Shown: positions 9,464-22,966, counted from the first letter of the stretch. The stretch is 64,000 bases of DNA from Selaginella moellendorffii (GCF_000143415.4 NW_003314272.1:157438-221437), one strand, 5' to 3'. Program-made: numbers and translations. The notes: generated from the sequence alone by a model not told the origin.

Positions 9464-12193
9464 TCACTGATCCGCAAGCACTGCATTGCTCCAAGACAGG
9501 ATGAAATCCCGAGCAGCCGCAGGGATTCCTGCTCAGAAGATAAGAAACAAATATCAATAGCTACTTTATGTTGATGGAGAGATCACAAACCTTGCAAGAC
9601 ATCGAGAGCCAATGCAGCTGGATCCAAATCTTTCTCGACCAGCCGGTAGACGTCCAGAACCTGCAGCAACCCAAATCTCATTATTCAGGAACTCCACTCC
9701 ATCGTGAGTAGAGAGAGCATCACTCACTTCGTCAACATGAAGCCTCGAGTCCTCGGTGAAAGCCAATAGGAGCTGGCGCCGGATTTCGGGATCGGTGATG
9801 ACAACTCTCACACCGTCTTTGATGGTGTCTGTGAGATCGAGCTTGGGAACCTGGCCTTGAGAAGCCGTGGCAGACCTGCAGCAGCACAAAACATTGAGCT
9901 TCTAATCCGATGGAAAAAAAGTGACCTTGCTTTTGACTTCGGACGCTAGGGTTGCGACTCATCATCGCTACTTGCTCTCTGGCAAGCATGATCAAGTTCT
10001 CCAGCCGGTTCCACTGAAACATGCCATCCTTGAACAGCACCTAGATAACAAATGTGAGAGTTACTTTAGAATCTCGCAAAAATCTAGAGATGAGATTTTC
10101 TTACTTGCAGCAATCTCTCCCGCAGGTATGGCTCGGGATCAGTCAAGAGTCTCTTTGCTACGTATGGATAAGCTACCTGAGGGAATTTTTTTTTTGTTGC
10201 GTGTGAGTTGAAGATAGAAAAAGTGAAGAGAAGCTTACCTCGAGAAACTTAAAATCTGGCTGGAGCGTCAAACAAATTCCTTCCTGTGTTAGTAGCGAGC
10301 GGATGACTAGCGAATACTTCTCAGGTATACGAATAGGATACTGGTACACAAGCTCATTGAATTGTTCTGTGAACAAAAGCAAAAGAACCACATCAAGAAT
10401 CACGAGAAGAACAGCTTGCATACTTGTAACAATGCGGAAGTTAAAATCCGCAAGACCCTTCCCCATTGAGTTTCCCCAGATCGCCTCCAGAGCTGGAACA
10501 ATAGGTGTTATGTCCGTTCCCGGTGCAAGAAATCCAAGTCTAGAGAAATCGTTGGCCATTTCCACGTAGTCTTCGTTAACGGCGTGAACGACCGCATCAA
10601 TGAGAATTTGCTTATTTCTCTGCATGAACGACGGCCTGTAAGCAGGATATAATAAAGTGTCTCTGCGAAAAAGATACCTGTGTGAGCTGTGCTACATTGC
10701 CAAAATCAACGTAAGCAATGCGGCCATCACGCATTGCAAAAATGTTTCCGGGGTGAGGATCGCCATGAAAAAGACCAAACTCAAGAAGCTGCCTTAGAGC
10801 TGCGCTCACACCAACAGTGATAAAGGCTGGCACGTCGATACCAGCATCAGTTATAGCCTGGAGAGGCGCAACATATAAGCGTGAGGTCGAGAATCTCTAC
10901 AAACAACTAAATGACGAACCTGAGGATCAGTGCAGCGAATTCCGTCAATCCACTCCATCACCAAAACACGAGAGCCGGAGAAGCTCTTGTACACGAGAGG
11001 GATCTTCACGGTCAGATCATTCTTAAAGTTCTTGTAGAAGTCCTCAAGGTTTCGTGCTTCCTGTCTCAGGAAAAAGATTTCAAGAATTAGCAATCAAGAA
11101 GAAGACGGGGAAGGATTTAACTTACAAGAGTGTAGTCGAGCTCTTCTAGCAGCTTCTCTCCAAACTCGTCGACAATCAACTCAGCATTACATCCAAGCTT
11201 CTTTGTGCTAATGCCGTTCAAGAAAGATGCAAGGGTTCTAAACAGAAACAAATCTCTGTAAATTATAGGCTCGATGCCAGGTCTCTGGACCTACAAACCA
11301 GCAGTGGAGAAAGATGTAAGCGAGAAAGTTTAAGAAAGGAAGCGAGTACCTTGACGGCGACTTCCTCTCCAGAAAGAAGCGTTGCTCGGTATACTTGACC
11401 AAGGCTAGCTGCGGCAACTGGCTGTGCCGAGATTTTCCGGAAAGCTTTCTCCAGAGGCATGTTAAGGTCGCTCTCGATGATGCTGAATGCAATCTGGGAG
11501 AAGAAAATGAAAACCAATACGAAACAAGCTTAATAGCAAGACCTGGTTTGGGAACGATGGAACGTCATCCTGGAGTGTGCACAACTCGTTCATGTAATCC
11601 TGTCGAACGATATCGGGCCTGTTCGCAAGAACCTGCAAAACAACCGAGTTTCAAAATCCATGAAACACGCAAGAAATTCTTCATACCTGTCCAGCCTTTA
11701 CAAACGAGGGTCCTAGATCGCAGAGCAAAGTCCTGAGCTGTGCAGCACGAACGGGCACCATTTCGTCGTCTCTTCCAACCAGACAATCGTAGGAAAGGCT
11801 CGCCCAGTACAGTCCGAGCCTCCATATGATCTCCACGCATCGCCCAACAACGGAGGCAAATGACTCCCTCGACTCAAGCACTCTTTGGCGAACCTGTTTG
11901 CTCCAAACACTAGGCGTAAGGAAGAAAGAGTCCGCGATCTCGAGACTTACCAGTTCCGGTGTGTACTTTCTCAAGAGATTGCAAGCTCCTCGCTCCAAGT
12001 CCAGCTCCTCGAGTGCTTCGGTCGAGGGGAAAGCAGTGGCAGAGCCATTGAGACCCGACTTGATTCTGAGCGGAGCTGTAGCGACCCGGCAGATCACACA
12101 GCTCCTTTTCCTCGTCCGACCACTGATCGAGTGTGGAGGAACATTTCGGAGCCTGGCACTGCTTCCAATTGCCGGTGTTGCTGCTACCTCCAT
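9464..12193 (-). CDS. ABC1/ADCK-type atypical kinase, probably plastid
   Basis: Member of the ABC1K (UbiB) family, which in plants acts mainly in plastoglobules and mitochondria on prenylquinone metabolism. The start MEVAATPA at 12193 is followed by a Ser/Arg-rich region fitting a transit peptide. An in-frame ATG at 12262 would add 23 residues and seems less likely. Motifs in order: FVKAGQ (family KxGQ motif), EEVAVK (nucleotide-binding lysine), VLVMEWIDG, HGDPHPGN (catalytic loop) and YVDFGN (DFG). The C-terminus is spread over small exons and ends ILSWSNAVLADQ with TGA at 9464-9466. Introns are about 50-65 bp. The substrate is not evident. It is co-oriented with XPD and with the PPR gene, but plant genes like these are transcribed separately. 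Confidence 0.9.
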
Positions 12194-12385
12194 GTTGGCA
12201 GTGAAAAAGAGCCACACTTTCTGGGCAAAACATGTCCACGTAGACCCCGTTAAAAAGCCCACAGCCCTTTTGGATCATATCCATTCATTTCTCATCGCAT
12301 TTTCTCATCCAGGAAATGCACCACTTGTATGAGTGACAAGAGGGATGGACTCCACCGCCATGGAAGATTTTTGCAACGCTCCTTC

Positions 12386-14164
12386 CTAGCTGGTTGCATC
12401 CATTTTGAGCGTGTTTTGCATCAGCACGAAACGGGCACCGTCCGACTCCGGCATGACATGGACGCCAGCGGCTTTTGCTGCGAGCTTGGCATCTTTGTGA
12501 AGTTTGCAAGCACTGATCAAAGAAATCCAGCCATCCCTCTCGCACTCGACGGAGTTTAGAAGCAGTTCCTCCGCCTGTTCCAGCAGGCCCAAGCGACCCA
12601 GGAGATCCACCATGGAAATGCAGTGCTCGACGGCAGGAGAAACTCCATAGTCGTGCTTCATGCCGCCAAAGTACTGGCAGCCGTCCTCTGAGAAGCCTCC
12701 GTGGCTGCAAGCCAGCAGAAGAGCACTGAAAGTTGCCCCGTTTGGCTGGTGGATACTCTCCAGCTCCAGTGTCCTGAAAAGCTCGAAAGCTTGGCTTGCT
12801 TGGCCGTTCTTTGCATACCCTGCGACCGCAGCATTCCAAGTGACTATGTCGCGTTTCCTCATTCCGTCGAACACGCTTCTAGCCGCTTCCATGCTTCCAC
12901 ACTTTGCATACATGCTCACGAGTCCGTTGCCTACAGCGACTCCTCCTCCAATCTCCATGCCATTGACGATGGAATGGTGAAAGATCCTACACGCTTCCAG
13001 TTCTCCCAATCTTCCAAAAGCCTCGAGAGCTGCTACGACGGCGACACCGTCTACAGGAACTCCTTCCAGGTCCATGACGCTAAAGAGTCGCACAGCATCC
13101 TTGAATCGTCCAGCCCGGGTGTAAGTTGCGATCATAGCAGTCCACGACACTGTGTTCTTGTGTGCCGCTCTATCGAACACGTCTTTAGCTCGTTCGCTCA
13201 AGTCACACCGTGCATAAGCGCTAACGAGAGCTGCGGTCAACATCGTGTCGGACTCCATCCCCCTGAGTGTGATCTCATCGTGGGCAAGACGAACAAACAT
13301 TTCAGCACTGGCGGCGGCCTGGAGAACTGCGACGAATGTCATTCTGTCGGCTTGCACGGTGCCTTCCAAATCCATTGACGCCAGTAGCCGAAACGCAGCC
13401 CCGGTCATTTCCTGTCCACCATACGCAGCAAGCATCACATTCCAAGAGGCTATATCCTTTCTGAAAGGCATTGAATCAAAGAGCTTGTTTGCTTGCTCGA
13501 TATGCCCGTTTTGGGCATATGCCGAGATCAATGCATTCCAAGACACGGCATCTCTCTCGGGCATCTGATCAAAGACCGCCTTGCATCTATCCAAGTCCCT
13601 GAGCTGCGCATAAACCGTTATGACGGTGTTCCAGGAGACCAGATTCTTCATTGGCATCCTGGCGAAGACACTGCAAGCTCTTTCCATATGCCCGTTTCGG
13701 GCATGTCCAGAAACAAGAGCAGTCCAAGACACGACGTCCCGCTGCGGCATTGCGTCAAAGATTTCCCGAGCTTTAAACATGAGACCGTTTTGAGAGTAGA
13801 TCTTCAGCATCACATTCCACACCACTACATCCTTGTCTGGCATCGTATCAAAGAGCTCTCGAGCTTCGACAAGATACCCATTTTGGGCATATGCGGTGAT
13901 CATGACAGTCCACGAAAAAACATTAGGCCTGTCTATGCTCTCGAAGGCCGCCACCGCGCGCTGAATGCTCCCACAGCTCCCATACATCTGAACGATGAGA
14001 TTGCCGAGGTATCTGTTTCGAGAGTGGTGGTGCGATGCTGCAATTCGGCCGTGAACGAGAGTGCCTTGTGCTAGATCCTTGGCCCGCGCGCATTTTCTAA
14101 GCAGAGAAGCCAAGAGGGCGCATTCGTCTCGAAACGAAGTGTCGACTGTTGACATCTGTGGCAA
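12386..14164 (-). CDS. Pentatricopeptide-repeat (PPR) protein, intronless
   Basis: Single open frame of 592 codons. Repeats of ~31-35 residues with the PPR signature run almost throughout (for example NVFSWTVMITAYAQNG, DVVSWTALVSGHARNG, DAVSWNALISAYAQNG). The mix of repeat spacings is PLS-like, and the C-terminal part (SACKLHKDAKLAAKAAG) resembles an E-type motif, without a DYW domain. Such proteins bind organellar RNA for editing, splicing or stability; the target cannot be read from the sequence. No strong N-terminal transit peptide is obvious: the first 25 residues are MPQMSTVDTSFRDEC. The start used is the first ATG; a few residues more or less are possible. It is divergent from GGPP synthase with 296 bp between starts. 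Confidence 0.93.
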   Translation of the reverse strand: MPQMSTVDTSFRDECALLASLLRKCARAKDLAQGTLVHGRIAASHHHSRNRYLGNLIVQMYGSCGSIQRAVAAFESIDRPNVFSWTVMITAYAQNGYLVEARELFDTMPDKDVVVWNVMLKIYSQNGLMFKAREIFDAMPQRDVVSWTALVSGHARNGHMERACSVFARMPMKNLVSWNTVITVYAQLRDLDRCKAVFDQMPERDAVSWNALISAYAQNGHIEQANKLFDSMPFRKDIASWNVMLAAYGGQEMTGAAFRLLASMDLEGTVQADRMTFVAVLQAAASAEMFVRLAHDEITLRGMESDTMLTAALVSAYARCDLSERAKDVFDRAAHKNTVSWTAMIATYTRAGRFKDAVRLFSVMDLEGVPVDGVAVVAALEAFGRLGELEACRIFHHSIVNGMEIGGGVAVGNGLVSMYAKCGSMEAARSVFDGMRKRDIVTWNAAVAGYAKNGQASQAFELFRTLELESIHQPNGATFSALLLACSHGGFSEDGCQYFGGMKHDYGVSPAVEHCISMVDLLGRLGLLEQAEELLLNSVECERDGWISLISACKLHKDAKLAAKAAGVHVMPESDGARFVLMQNTLKMDATS

Positions 14165-14259
14165 GCGAATAAAAAAGATTTCGCTACGCAGTCATCGTGC
14201 ACACTGCGATTCAAAGTTGGCATGGACGAATGTTTGTTAGCTTCCGGTGACAACGTTGA

Positions 14260-15561
<1,302 letters not shown>

Positions 15562-15679
15562 CCGTGTGCCATTTTAGGGCTTATTCTTTATACGAAAGGA
15601 AAGCGTCAAAAAGTCGACCTCATTTTTAAGGCTTATTCTTTTTCAAAATTAAAGGCAAACAAAGCTTACTTTAAAGATT

Positions 15680-15751
15680 TGCTCCCAGTGAGGATCGAAC
15701 TCACGACCTCTCGCTTACGAAGCGAGCGCAATACCACTATGCTATGGAAGC
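15680..15751 (-). tRNA. tRNA-Thr (anticodon CGT)
   Basis: 72 nt on the minus strand folding as a cloverleaf. Acceptor GCTTCCA pairs with TGGGAGC (one G-T pair), with discriminator A. The anticodon arm CTCGC-TTCGTAA-GCGAG gives CGT, which reads ACG. The T arm is GTGAG-TTCGATC-CTCAC. The internal promoter B box (GGTCGTGAGTTCGATCC region) is present. No intron. Sequence past the 3' end soon reaches T-rich DNA that could stop polymerase III. Confidence 0.92.
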
Positions 15752-15847
15752 CTTAACTTATCCTAGATCCGCTCACCTTCCTAGAACATTGATGTGTCTT
15801 CTTGTATTTCCATGTTTACTTGAATAAAGAGCTACCTAGGGCTTGCC

Positions 15848-16592
15848 ATGGCGCTCTCGGGGCTCTCGTCCGTAGCATCCGGAGCGGCGCTGGTGGCGGC
15901 GTCGTCTACATCAGGGCCTGGGGTGAGCTTAAACCTAGCCGCATTTGTTTGATCCATCGCCACAGAGAGATTTCGTCTTGCAGCGGACGAGCGTGAGGAT
16001 TCCTACATTTCTAGCATGGCGGAGGGATCGGAGACTGCTGCGGTGCGATTCCGCCCGCGCCTTGTCGCCTGCGAGTAAGACTGGGGAGGAATCCGCGACG
16101 AGGAGCGCGGTAGCGGCATCAAAGCCACAAGACCCGCTCAGATCGTTTCCGTGGGACGTGGCCGCCAAGAGATTCGCCGCCAGGCTATCCGACTTGGTGT
16201 GGACGGCGCTCAAGTGGCTCACCATCCCTGTGCTGCTCGTCTCCTCCGCCAGCGAGCTCGCCTACACGCTCGTCCATGGCAAGGCCCTCTTCGTGCCAGT
16301 CTCCATGCTCCTCGGGATTGCGCTCGCGGGGATCATGAACGAGGTTGCGAAAGAAGTGTCTCCAAGTCTCCGGGTACGTGCACGCTTGCGAGCGACTGAC
16401 TTGACGAGTTTTTCTCGCCTCGTTCTCTTGCAGAAGGGATTTCCATTCCACTTGGTGGTGATCGGCGTTGGATTTGGATTGATCAAGATGCCCGGACCCT
16501 CGTATCCTTTCTGGGGACGGATAATTCTTCCACACTTTGCGAATGGCGGGCTGTGGCAGACTTGCTATCTCATCTGGCGTGGGCTGAGATGA
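15848..16592 (+). CDS. Small plastid-type membrane protein of unknown function
   Basis: Three exons, all in phase: 15848-15922, 15984-16373 and 16434-16592, giving 207 residues. The two introns are both about 60 bp with GT..AG ends. The first ~60 residues (MALSGLSSVASGAALVAA..., then Arg/Ser-rich) fit a plastid transit peptide. The mature part has a hydrophobic segment around LTIPVLLVSSASELAY, a second around SMLLGIALAGIMN and a third around HLVVIGVGFGLI, and ends MPGPSYPFWGRIILPHFANGG and a short tail. This is a conserved-looking C-terminal block that I cannot assign to a named family. Probably two or three membrane spans. Confidence 0.75.
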
Positions 16593-16740
16593 TCTTCCGA
16601 GTGTTGTACTACTCTCGAGATATTTGAGGAGGGCATATCCGGCAGGGATCCTTGGAATATCCACTTGGTGCTTCTTTCAAAGTTAGTAGTTCTTCCACTT
16701 CCGCCCTAGAAGAGATTTTTGGCCGCGCCTGCCACTAGCT

Positions 16741-18854
16741 ATGCAGGGCACTCGAGTGCCTCTCCATTGCTCTCCATTCCTTCCGCTCCCTCCGCCACCG
16801 CTTCTGCCACCTCCGCCGCCGCTTTCTCCATTCCAATCCACTCTCGCGAGCAGCTGCTCGTTTCAGTCTCTTCCTCTCGCCTTGTCCCCGCCGAGAAGTG
16901 GTGCTCTGGAGAGCTGTGCTGCTGCGTTCTGGAGCCCGAGCTTGGTGAGAAAGCAGAGGAGGAGGAGGAGATTGTCGAAGCTGGATGCCGTTGCCAATGC
17001 TGTGGAGGAGCGGGGGCGGGAGCGGGACACTGGTACCATTGGGCCTCGCCGAATTGCTCTCTTCGTGGAGCCGTCTCCGTTTGCGTGAGTAGCAATTTCT
17101 TTCCTCTCATTCTCTCATTGTCTTGCTGGGCACAGCTATGTCTCTGGATATAAAAATCGCTTCCAGAATTTCATTCGCTATTTGAGAGAGATGGGGGACG
17201 AGGTTCGTGCTTTTGCGTGCTTTTCTTCTTGTTCTGTTTATAATCTTTAATTCCAGGTGCTGATTATCACGACACACGAAGGTGTTCCCACCGAGTTTCA
17301 TGGAGCCAAAGTTATCGGTTCCTGGAGGTAATGCTCAATTTCTACGAAGAAAAAACGTTTTTTCTTTTTTTTTTCCTTTTGAAACAAGTGTTTTTCTCTT
17401 TTCTCGTGAAGCTTTCCTTGCCCGTTCTACAAACTCGTTCCCCTGTCGCTTGCTCTCAGCCCACGCATCATCTCTGAAGTTGCGCATTTCAAGCCCGATA
17501 TAATTCATGCGTCCTCTCCAGGAATAATGGTATGGTTTTGATTTTCTTCTACATTTTAATTCTTGATGCAGGTTTTCGGCGCTCTAGCGATTGCAAAGCT
17601 GCTCCACATTCCTATTGTGTTGTCCTACCATACTCATGTCCCTTTGTAAGCTCTTATTGGCTTTTCTTTTACAAAGTTAATGTTTGATCAACAGGTATAT
17701 ACCGAAGTACACATTCAGCTGGCTCGTCAAACCAATGTGGCTGATCATCAGTAAAGTTTCACTTTCCCAAGCCAAATCAAATGTTAATTTTTTTTAAAAA
17801 ACTTTTTCTGTCGTGCAGAATTCTTGCATCGAGCTGCAGACCTTACGCTGGTAACTTCCAGTGTTCTTGGAAAAGAGCTCAAAGCAGCTGGCGCAGCAAC
17901 AGGTATAGTGCAATCAATGTTTGTTTGCATCTAATCCATCCTTTTCCAGCCAACAAGATTCGTGTTTGGCGCAAAGGTGTCGACTCGGATAGATTCCATC
18001 CTCGATATAAAAGTGACGCTATGAGAAACCGGCTCACGTAAGCTTCGGTACATTTTCTCCTTCCGATCTCCATGATCTTGACTGGCAAATCACTTTCAGC
18101 GGTGGGGAACCTGAGCGTCGCCTAGCGATTTATGTGGGAAGACTGGGAGTCGAGAAGAACCTGGAGTTCTTGTACAAGTATGTCAAGAAATACTTCCACC
18201 GGTTTTCTGTTTTCTCACGTTGCAGTGCTTTTAGAGTGATGCAGAGACTACCCGACGCAAGGATTGCGTTTGTAGGTGATGGACCGTCCAGGTAAGTCAC
18301 TGAATTTCATGGCTAAACTTGTTCTAGCGAGTCCACATCGTTGCAGGAAGGACTTGGAGGAATTGTTCGCGGATTTGCCAGTGGTTTTCACTGGAATGCT
18401 TCAAGGAGAAGAGCTCTCACAAGCCTATGCCAGTGCGGACGTGTTCGTGATGCCATCCGAGTCGGAAACGCTGGGCTTCGTGGTCCTCGAGGCAATGGCC
18501 TCCGGAGTTCCCGTGGTTGCGGCTCGGGCGGGGGGCATTCCCGACATTATCTGCGAGGGTGGCGAGACCGGATTCCTGTATGCTCCTGGCGATTTGGACG
18601 AGTGCGTGAACAGGGTGCGAAGTTTGCTTGATTGCGAGGAGCTGCGGCAGAGGATTGGAGACGCCGGGCGGAAAGAAGTGGAGAAGTTCGACTGGAGAGC
18701 GAGCACGAGACAAGTGCGGAACGAGGAGTACGGGGCTGCGATCTGGTTTTGGAGAAAGAGGAGGCAGCAGTTTTTGAGAAGATTAGCTTGGGTCATGAGG
18801 AAGCTACACTTGAAACAAAGCTGGTCTGGTGGAAATGTTGGAAGTGCAACTTGA
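16741..18854 (+). CDS. SQD2: Sulfoquinovosyltransferase SQD2 (plastid sulfolipid synthesis)
   Basis: GT-B glycosyltransferase that moves sulfoquinovose from UDP-sulfoquinovose to diacylglycerol, the last step of SQDG synthesis at the chloroplast envelope. Exon 1 (16741-17084) encodes a Pro/Ser/Arg-rich transit peptide and the start of the catalytic domain (RRIALFVEPSPF). Nine or so further exons give YVSGYKNRFQNFIRYL, SYHTHVPLYIPKYTFSWL, KIRVWRKGVDSDRFHP, YVGRLGVEKNLEFL, and the nucleotide-sugar site SADVFVMPSESETLGFVVLEAMASG. The C-terminus (YGAAIWFWRKRRQQFLR...) is characteristic of plant SQD2. Introns are 45-100 bp. It is convergent with SPCS2, whose stop lies 67 bp away. Confidence 0.94.
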
Positions 18855-18920
18855 TTGGACTGTATTCTTTACCTTCGGTTTAAGAAACTTAGAAGAGACA
18901 ATGTTCAAGACAGCCTTGAC

Positions 18921-19743
18921 TTACTTCGACTTGCTAATCTCCTTTCTGTCTTTGTCATAGTCTTCTACTAGCTTTCGGACATCCTCCCAAAACAAAGCCT
19001 CTGCAAAAACTCCTTCGCTGGAGAACCTGGGCAGCAAAATTAGTGTGTTGTGTTGGATACAACCGTGACAAACCAAACGACAAGCATACCATTTTGTAAC
19101 GCTCTTGGTAAACTCCACCGGCGAATGGGCCGAGATGTGACCCGGATCAGCACTCGCAATGCGTAGAGTATACTTTGGCGAGTGACGGGGGAGCTTGGAC
19201 GATATTGCTAGTCCAGTACTGGTAAACGAGCCCTGCAAAACTCAAGTTAGAGTCCTCTCCCGCAAGAAAGAAGAAGAAAAAAAAAACAATCGTGACGTAC
19301 CGGGAACGGATACGTGACGACTATGTTGTTCTTCTCCTTGAAGTAGACGATCGCTTGGATGGCGAGATTCAAGACAACATACGTGGGATCTGTGTCAAGG
19401 AAACAAGAAAGGAAACAAAACAAAGATTTGAGGATATAAGGCAATGCAGACGAGTAGAACTGGCTTGTTCTCCGGGAATTTCTTGGGATAGAGCTGCGCT
19501 GCCAGAGCAACGAGGCAGGCTAGAAAGCCAAGGCCCAGCTTCATGTTGCTCACCGTCACATTCTCCTTGAATCCCATGTCGCCGATGACCTGGTAACGGA
19601 GGATCCAGCTCTCAGCTCCCAGATCTAGCGAAATTCTCATGAGCTCCTACCTCGGACACAGTCTCATCGAGCATGCGCTTGATGGCGAAGTGATCGCTGA
19701 GATTGACCTTCTTAACCGCGGCCGCGGCCTTCGCCTCCCCCAT
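18921..19743 (-). CDS. SPCS2: Signal peptidase complex subunit 2 (SPCS2/SPC25)
   Basis: Small two-span subunit of the ER signal peptidase complex. Starts MGEAKAAAAVKKVNLSDHF at 19743 and continues IGDMGFKENVTVSNMKLGLG. The first membrane span is GFLACLVALAAQL, then YPKKFPENKPVLLVCIALY (second span), DPTYVVLNLAIQAIVYFKEKN, and a cytosolic C-terminal part ending VRKLVEDYDKDRKEISKSK. Five exons are visible with short introns. The order and spacing match the family well. It shares a 122-bp divergent region with the next gene, and a TTAGGGTTT motif stands in its leader. Confidence 0.92.
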
Positions 19744-19865
19744 AGCCGGCGACGGTAAACCCTAAGACTGGATTTCCCGTAATGACATGGATTTATACAC
19801 GTCACACTTCTCCTGATATCTCCCGCCCAACGGGGTTTTAGCCCAGCTGCGCATTTAGGGTTCCT
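19744..19865. promoter_or_regulatory. 122-bp shared divergent promoter with two telo-box motifs
   Basis: Lies between SPCS2 (-) and the coiled-coil gene (+). It carries AAACCCTAA at 19756-19764 (TTAGGGTTT on the SPCS2 strand) and TTTAGGGTTC just before the + ATG, one telo-box facing each gene. No canonical TATA box is seen. Confidence 0.55.
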
Positions 19866-22800
19866 ATGGCCGAAGCTCCTCTCCCGCCCGAGAAGGATCT
19901 CTACGGCAAGGATGATCTTCACTACCTCAGTTTCTCGGCGCCAGTGCCGACGCTGCCGTTCATCGACATCCATGACTATGTAAGTGTTCCTTTGAGCAGT
20001 GGAGCGGTGCTAAGCTAGGATTGTCGAGCAGGATTTACCGTATGGCGGGAAGAACTTCCTGCACGACACTTTTGCGAAATCGCAGACCACGCCCAGCCCG
20101 TTTCAGTTCAAAGGATCGACTGTGAAGAAGGAAGGAGCGAATTTGCTGTCTTCCCTTACTGGTGTCAAGACCGATGTCACGCGCCACAAGCATTGGGTGC
20201 CTGGCTGCGGTCGTGTGCGATGTAAGTACGACCAGCAATTCACCGAGGAGGCTGTGAAGCAGCTGGAGGATTTGCTGGATGGGAAAAAGAAGAGGTCTTC
20301 CAAGTCGGGCTCTCAACGCTCGCGCAGGAGTTATGTCTGCTACATGGTGGACGAGTGCGTGGATACAGGAGATTTGGAGGGGCTGGTTTTCGACTTCGAT
20401 GCTGACAGTGATACCACAGTTGCTCAAGGTAGCTCCAGCAGCAGTAGTGACGAGGACGATAGCCCCGAAAAGAAGCCTGGAGTTATGGACAAGTCTCCGA
20501 ACGAGTACCTTGCTCTCATCAAGGATTCCATGAGCCGTATCGGTCTGCGAACGCAAATGCTACATGACCTTTCGCTCGGTGAATGTCCTCCGAGAGAGGC
20601 ACCGGCGTCAGCTCCAGCTCGATCGCAGGGCCAGGGATCTGCCGCCGCCGCTGCTCAAGAAGCGGATTCACCGTATATGTCGCATACAAGCATCAGTGTC
20701 AAGCAAGCCCGAAAGCTAGTAAGTTCAAGCCTGCATGGAGACTCTTTTTTATATTTTTCTTTTGTGCTTTCCAGGTTGGTGCGATGCACACTGATGAGCA
20801 GGCTATCGATTTGAGGGACTTGCTGTCCTGGATGGAACAACTGGGTGGGCTCTCTGTTTATTATTCGTGTTTACGAGAGGATTCCTGCTGTCCAGGTGCT
20901 ATGGCTGAAGAAAAGAGCAAAGAGTACGAGTCCCGGCAGAGTTTAAAGCCCGAGTCTACAGAACAGATGAAGTCGAGGCTGCAAAACGTGGGAGGAAGTG
21001 ACTGGAGACTTCCTGCCTCTCCACCTATCGCTTTACAGCTTGCGAACGAAGATTTGCAAAATCGACTGGCTAATCTGTATCAAGAAAAGGTTCTCATCAT
21101 CTGGTTCTACGGTTTGTAAACGTTTGGTGACACTATGTTTGTTGACAGAACTTCCTGAATAACAAAATTCAGAGCTTGAGAAAGGAAGACCTGGATGTAA
21201 GTTCGGCTGTAACAGAGAAGAGCGTTCTTATGTCTGTCTGTTAATGCAGGAATCTCAAAACATGCCGCAGGAGTTTATGTCAGCACTACGGTCCTTGGTG
21301 TGTTTCTCCTTCACCAGCTTAAGGACATATCTTGAGTGGTAAATGCACTTGATTCTGAAAGTCCCGTGATAGGATGGGCTTTAAGCATTGTTTACTACTT
21401 ATTCGCAGGAAGAAGACTACGAACTTCTTGGTGACTCAGTGTCGCAAAATCTTGAATCTGCTGAACGTTTGGTACGAAGCTTTCCTTTGATTTCCCATTG
21501 ATTTTGAGTTTCTTTGGTTTGTCAGGAAGAACGATATCAGCTACTTGAGCAACAGCTGAATGCAACCGGTAAAGAGTTTCTTATATTCGTTGCTCCGCTT
21601 CTCAAAAGTTTTGTTCTTTGCTGGCAGGAAATAGTGCCGGCAAACATCTTCACGACATGGTGAAAGTGAAAAATCTACTGGGACCAGATGCCGTTGAAGG
21701 GCTTCAAAAATTACCTCCATCAAGACCTGATTCAGCTTTAAGTGAGGCAGAAAAAACTACACGGGAGGTCACAGAAGATCCTAATAAGAAGCCAAGGAAA
21801 AGCAGAAGTCCCGAAGCGATGCGAGAAGGAGGTGAAGGGGCCGCTTCAAAGCCACCGATTCGGATCCAGTCAAAAGTCTACCCAAGGAAGTCACCCAGCC
21901 CGAAGTTAGGCAAAGGAGACGACGACCGGCGTAGTCCTAGTCCTCTATCTGCCTCTGGAAGTCAGACTCCCGACTCGAGGTCGACAACTAGAAGTGAAAC
22001 TGCAAGCCAGGGTAAAAATCTTATACAGATCATCCAGGACGACAAGACGAAGATTATTGAAAGTCGAGATGATGGAAGTGACAAGAGAGTTAGACGTCCT
22101 GCAAGGAAGGATAAAGCTGTTCAAACTGATTCGATTACAGTATCGTCCCTGGTAACTTCATCCTTCTTATATCTTCCTCTGACCATGTTTTAATTTCAGA
22201 TGGATGATCATCGTGACTTCGCTGATGAACCACACGTGTCTACGACACACTTGGAGGTGCGTGATTTATTTGGATTCATTCAAATTAGAAATGTTGTGTG
22301 CACACCAGGCTAAGGCTGCCGAGAAGCCTGAGAAGCCACCCACTCCAGTTCCAACACCCAAACCAACAGTCGCGGACAAAGTTAGTGCCAGACCAGAAAC
22401 ACCAACTACAACACCAACTTCAAGCCCAGCAACACCAGCAACAGGAAGTCCTTCAGAGTCTCCTGCGCTGGACGGCGATTCCTCCAAAGTCAACATGCTT
22501 CACAAAGAGCTGGTAAGTCTTAGCTTGGGACCAAAAAAGTTTTTGACGCACAAACTGGGCTTGTTCATGACAGGAAAAATCCAAGAAGCAACTCAACTAT
22601 TACCGGACTCGTAACTGGGCTGAAAAGCACGAGGCTCACGCTGTTCCGATTCCTGTTACTGCGACACGACGCCCAGAAGAACCATTGGCTCCTGAGGGAG
22701 ACGTCGGACTTATTTTCGTTTACAACCCAACGTCTGGATTCCATACAATGCTGTCATCGGGCGACGTGGGACAGTCGAAGAACAAAGGTTCACTCATAAG

Positions 22801-22966
22801 AGGATCCACTATTTACCACCACGATAAGCCAATGTCAGCACCAGCGGGACTTTCCAGGTCCGGTATGCCCATGTCAGTGAGCACCAGCAACAGAGTTGTG
22901 TCAGCCAGTCAAGTGATGAAACTTATAGCCAAAAGAAGGGAGCAACAACAAGCAGCAAAGAAGTAA
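19866..22966 (+). CDS. Unrecognised multi-exon coiled-coil protein
   Basis: Begins MAEAPLPPEKDLYGKDDLHYLSF and ends with a Lys/Gln-rich tail (IAKRREQQQAAKK, TAA at 22964). About eleven short exons join into roughly 800 residues. Visible parts: a globular N-terminal third with SYVCYMVDECVDTGDLEG and an acidic Ser-Asp stretch (SSSSSSDEDDSPEKK); a coiled-coil middle (ANEDLQNRLANLYQEKNF, EERYQLLEQQLNATG); a basic, Ser/Pro-rich linker (PRKSPSPKLG, RSPSPLSASGSQTPDS); a Thr/Pro-rich linker; and a conserved-looking C-terminal block (GDVGLIFVYNPTSGFHTML). I know no family for it. Coiled coil plus low-complexity linkers would fit a cytoskeletal or scaffold role, which is inference. Confidence 0.75.

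Noticed and set aside
12285-12839. 184-codon minus-strand ORF at the 3' end of the first PPR gene
   Set aside because: Out-of-frame shadow of the PPR coding sequence; no repeats of its own.
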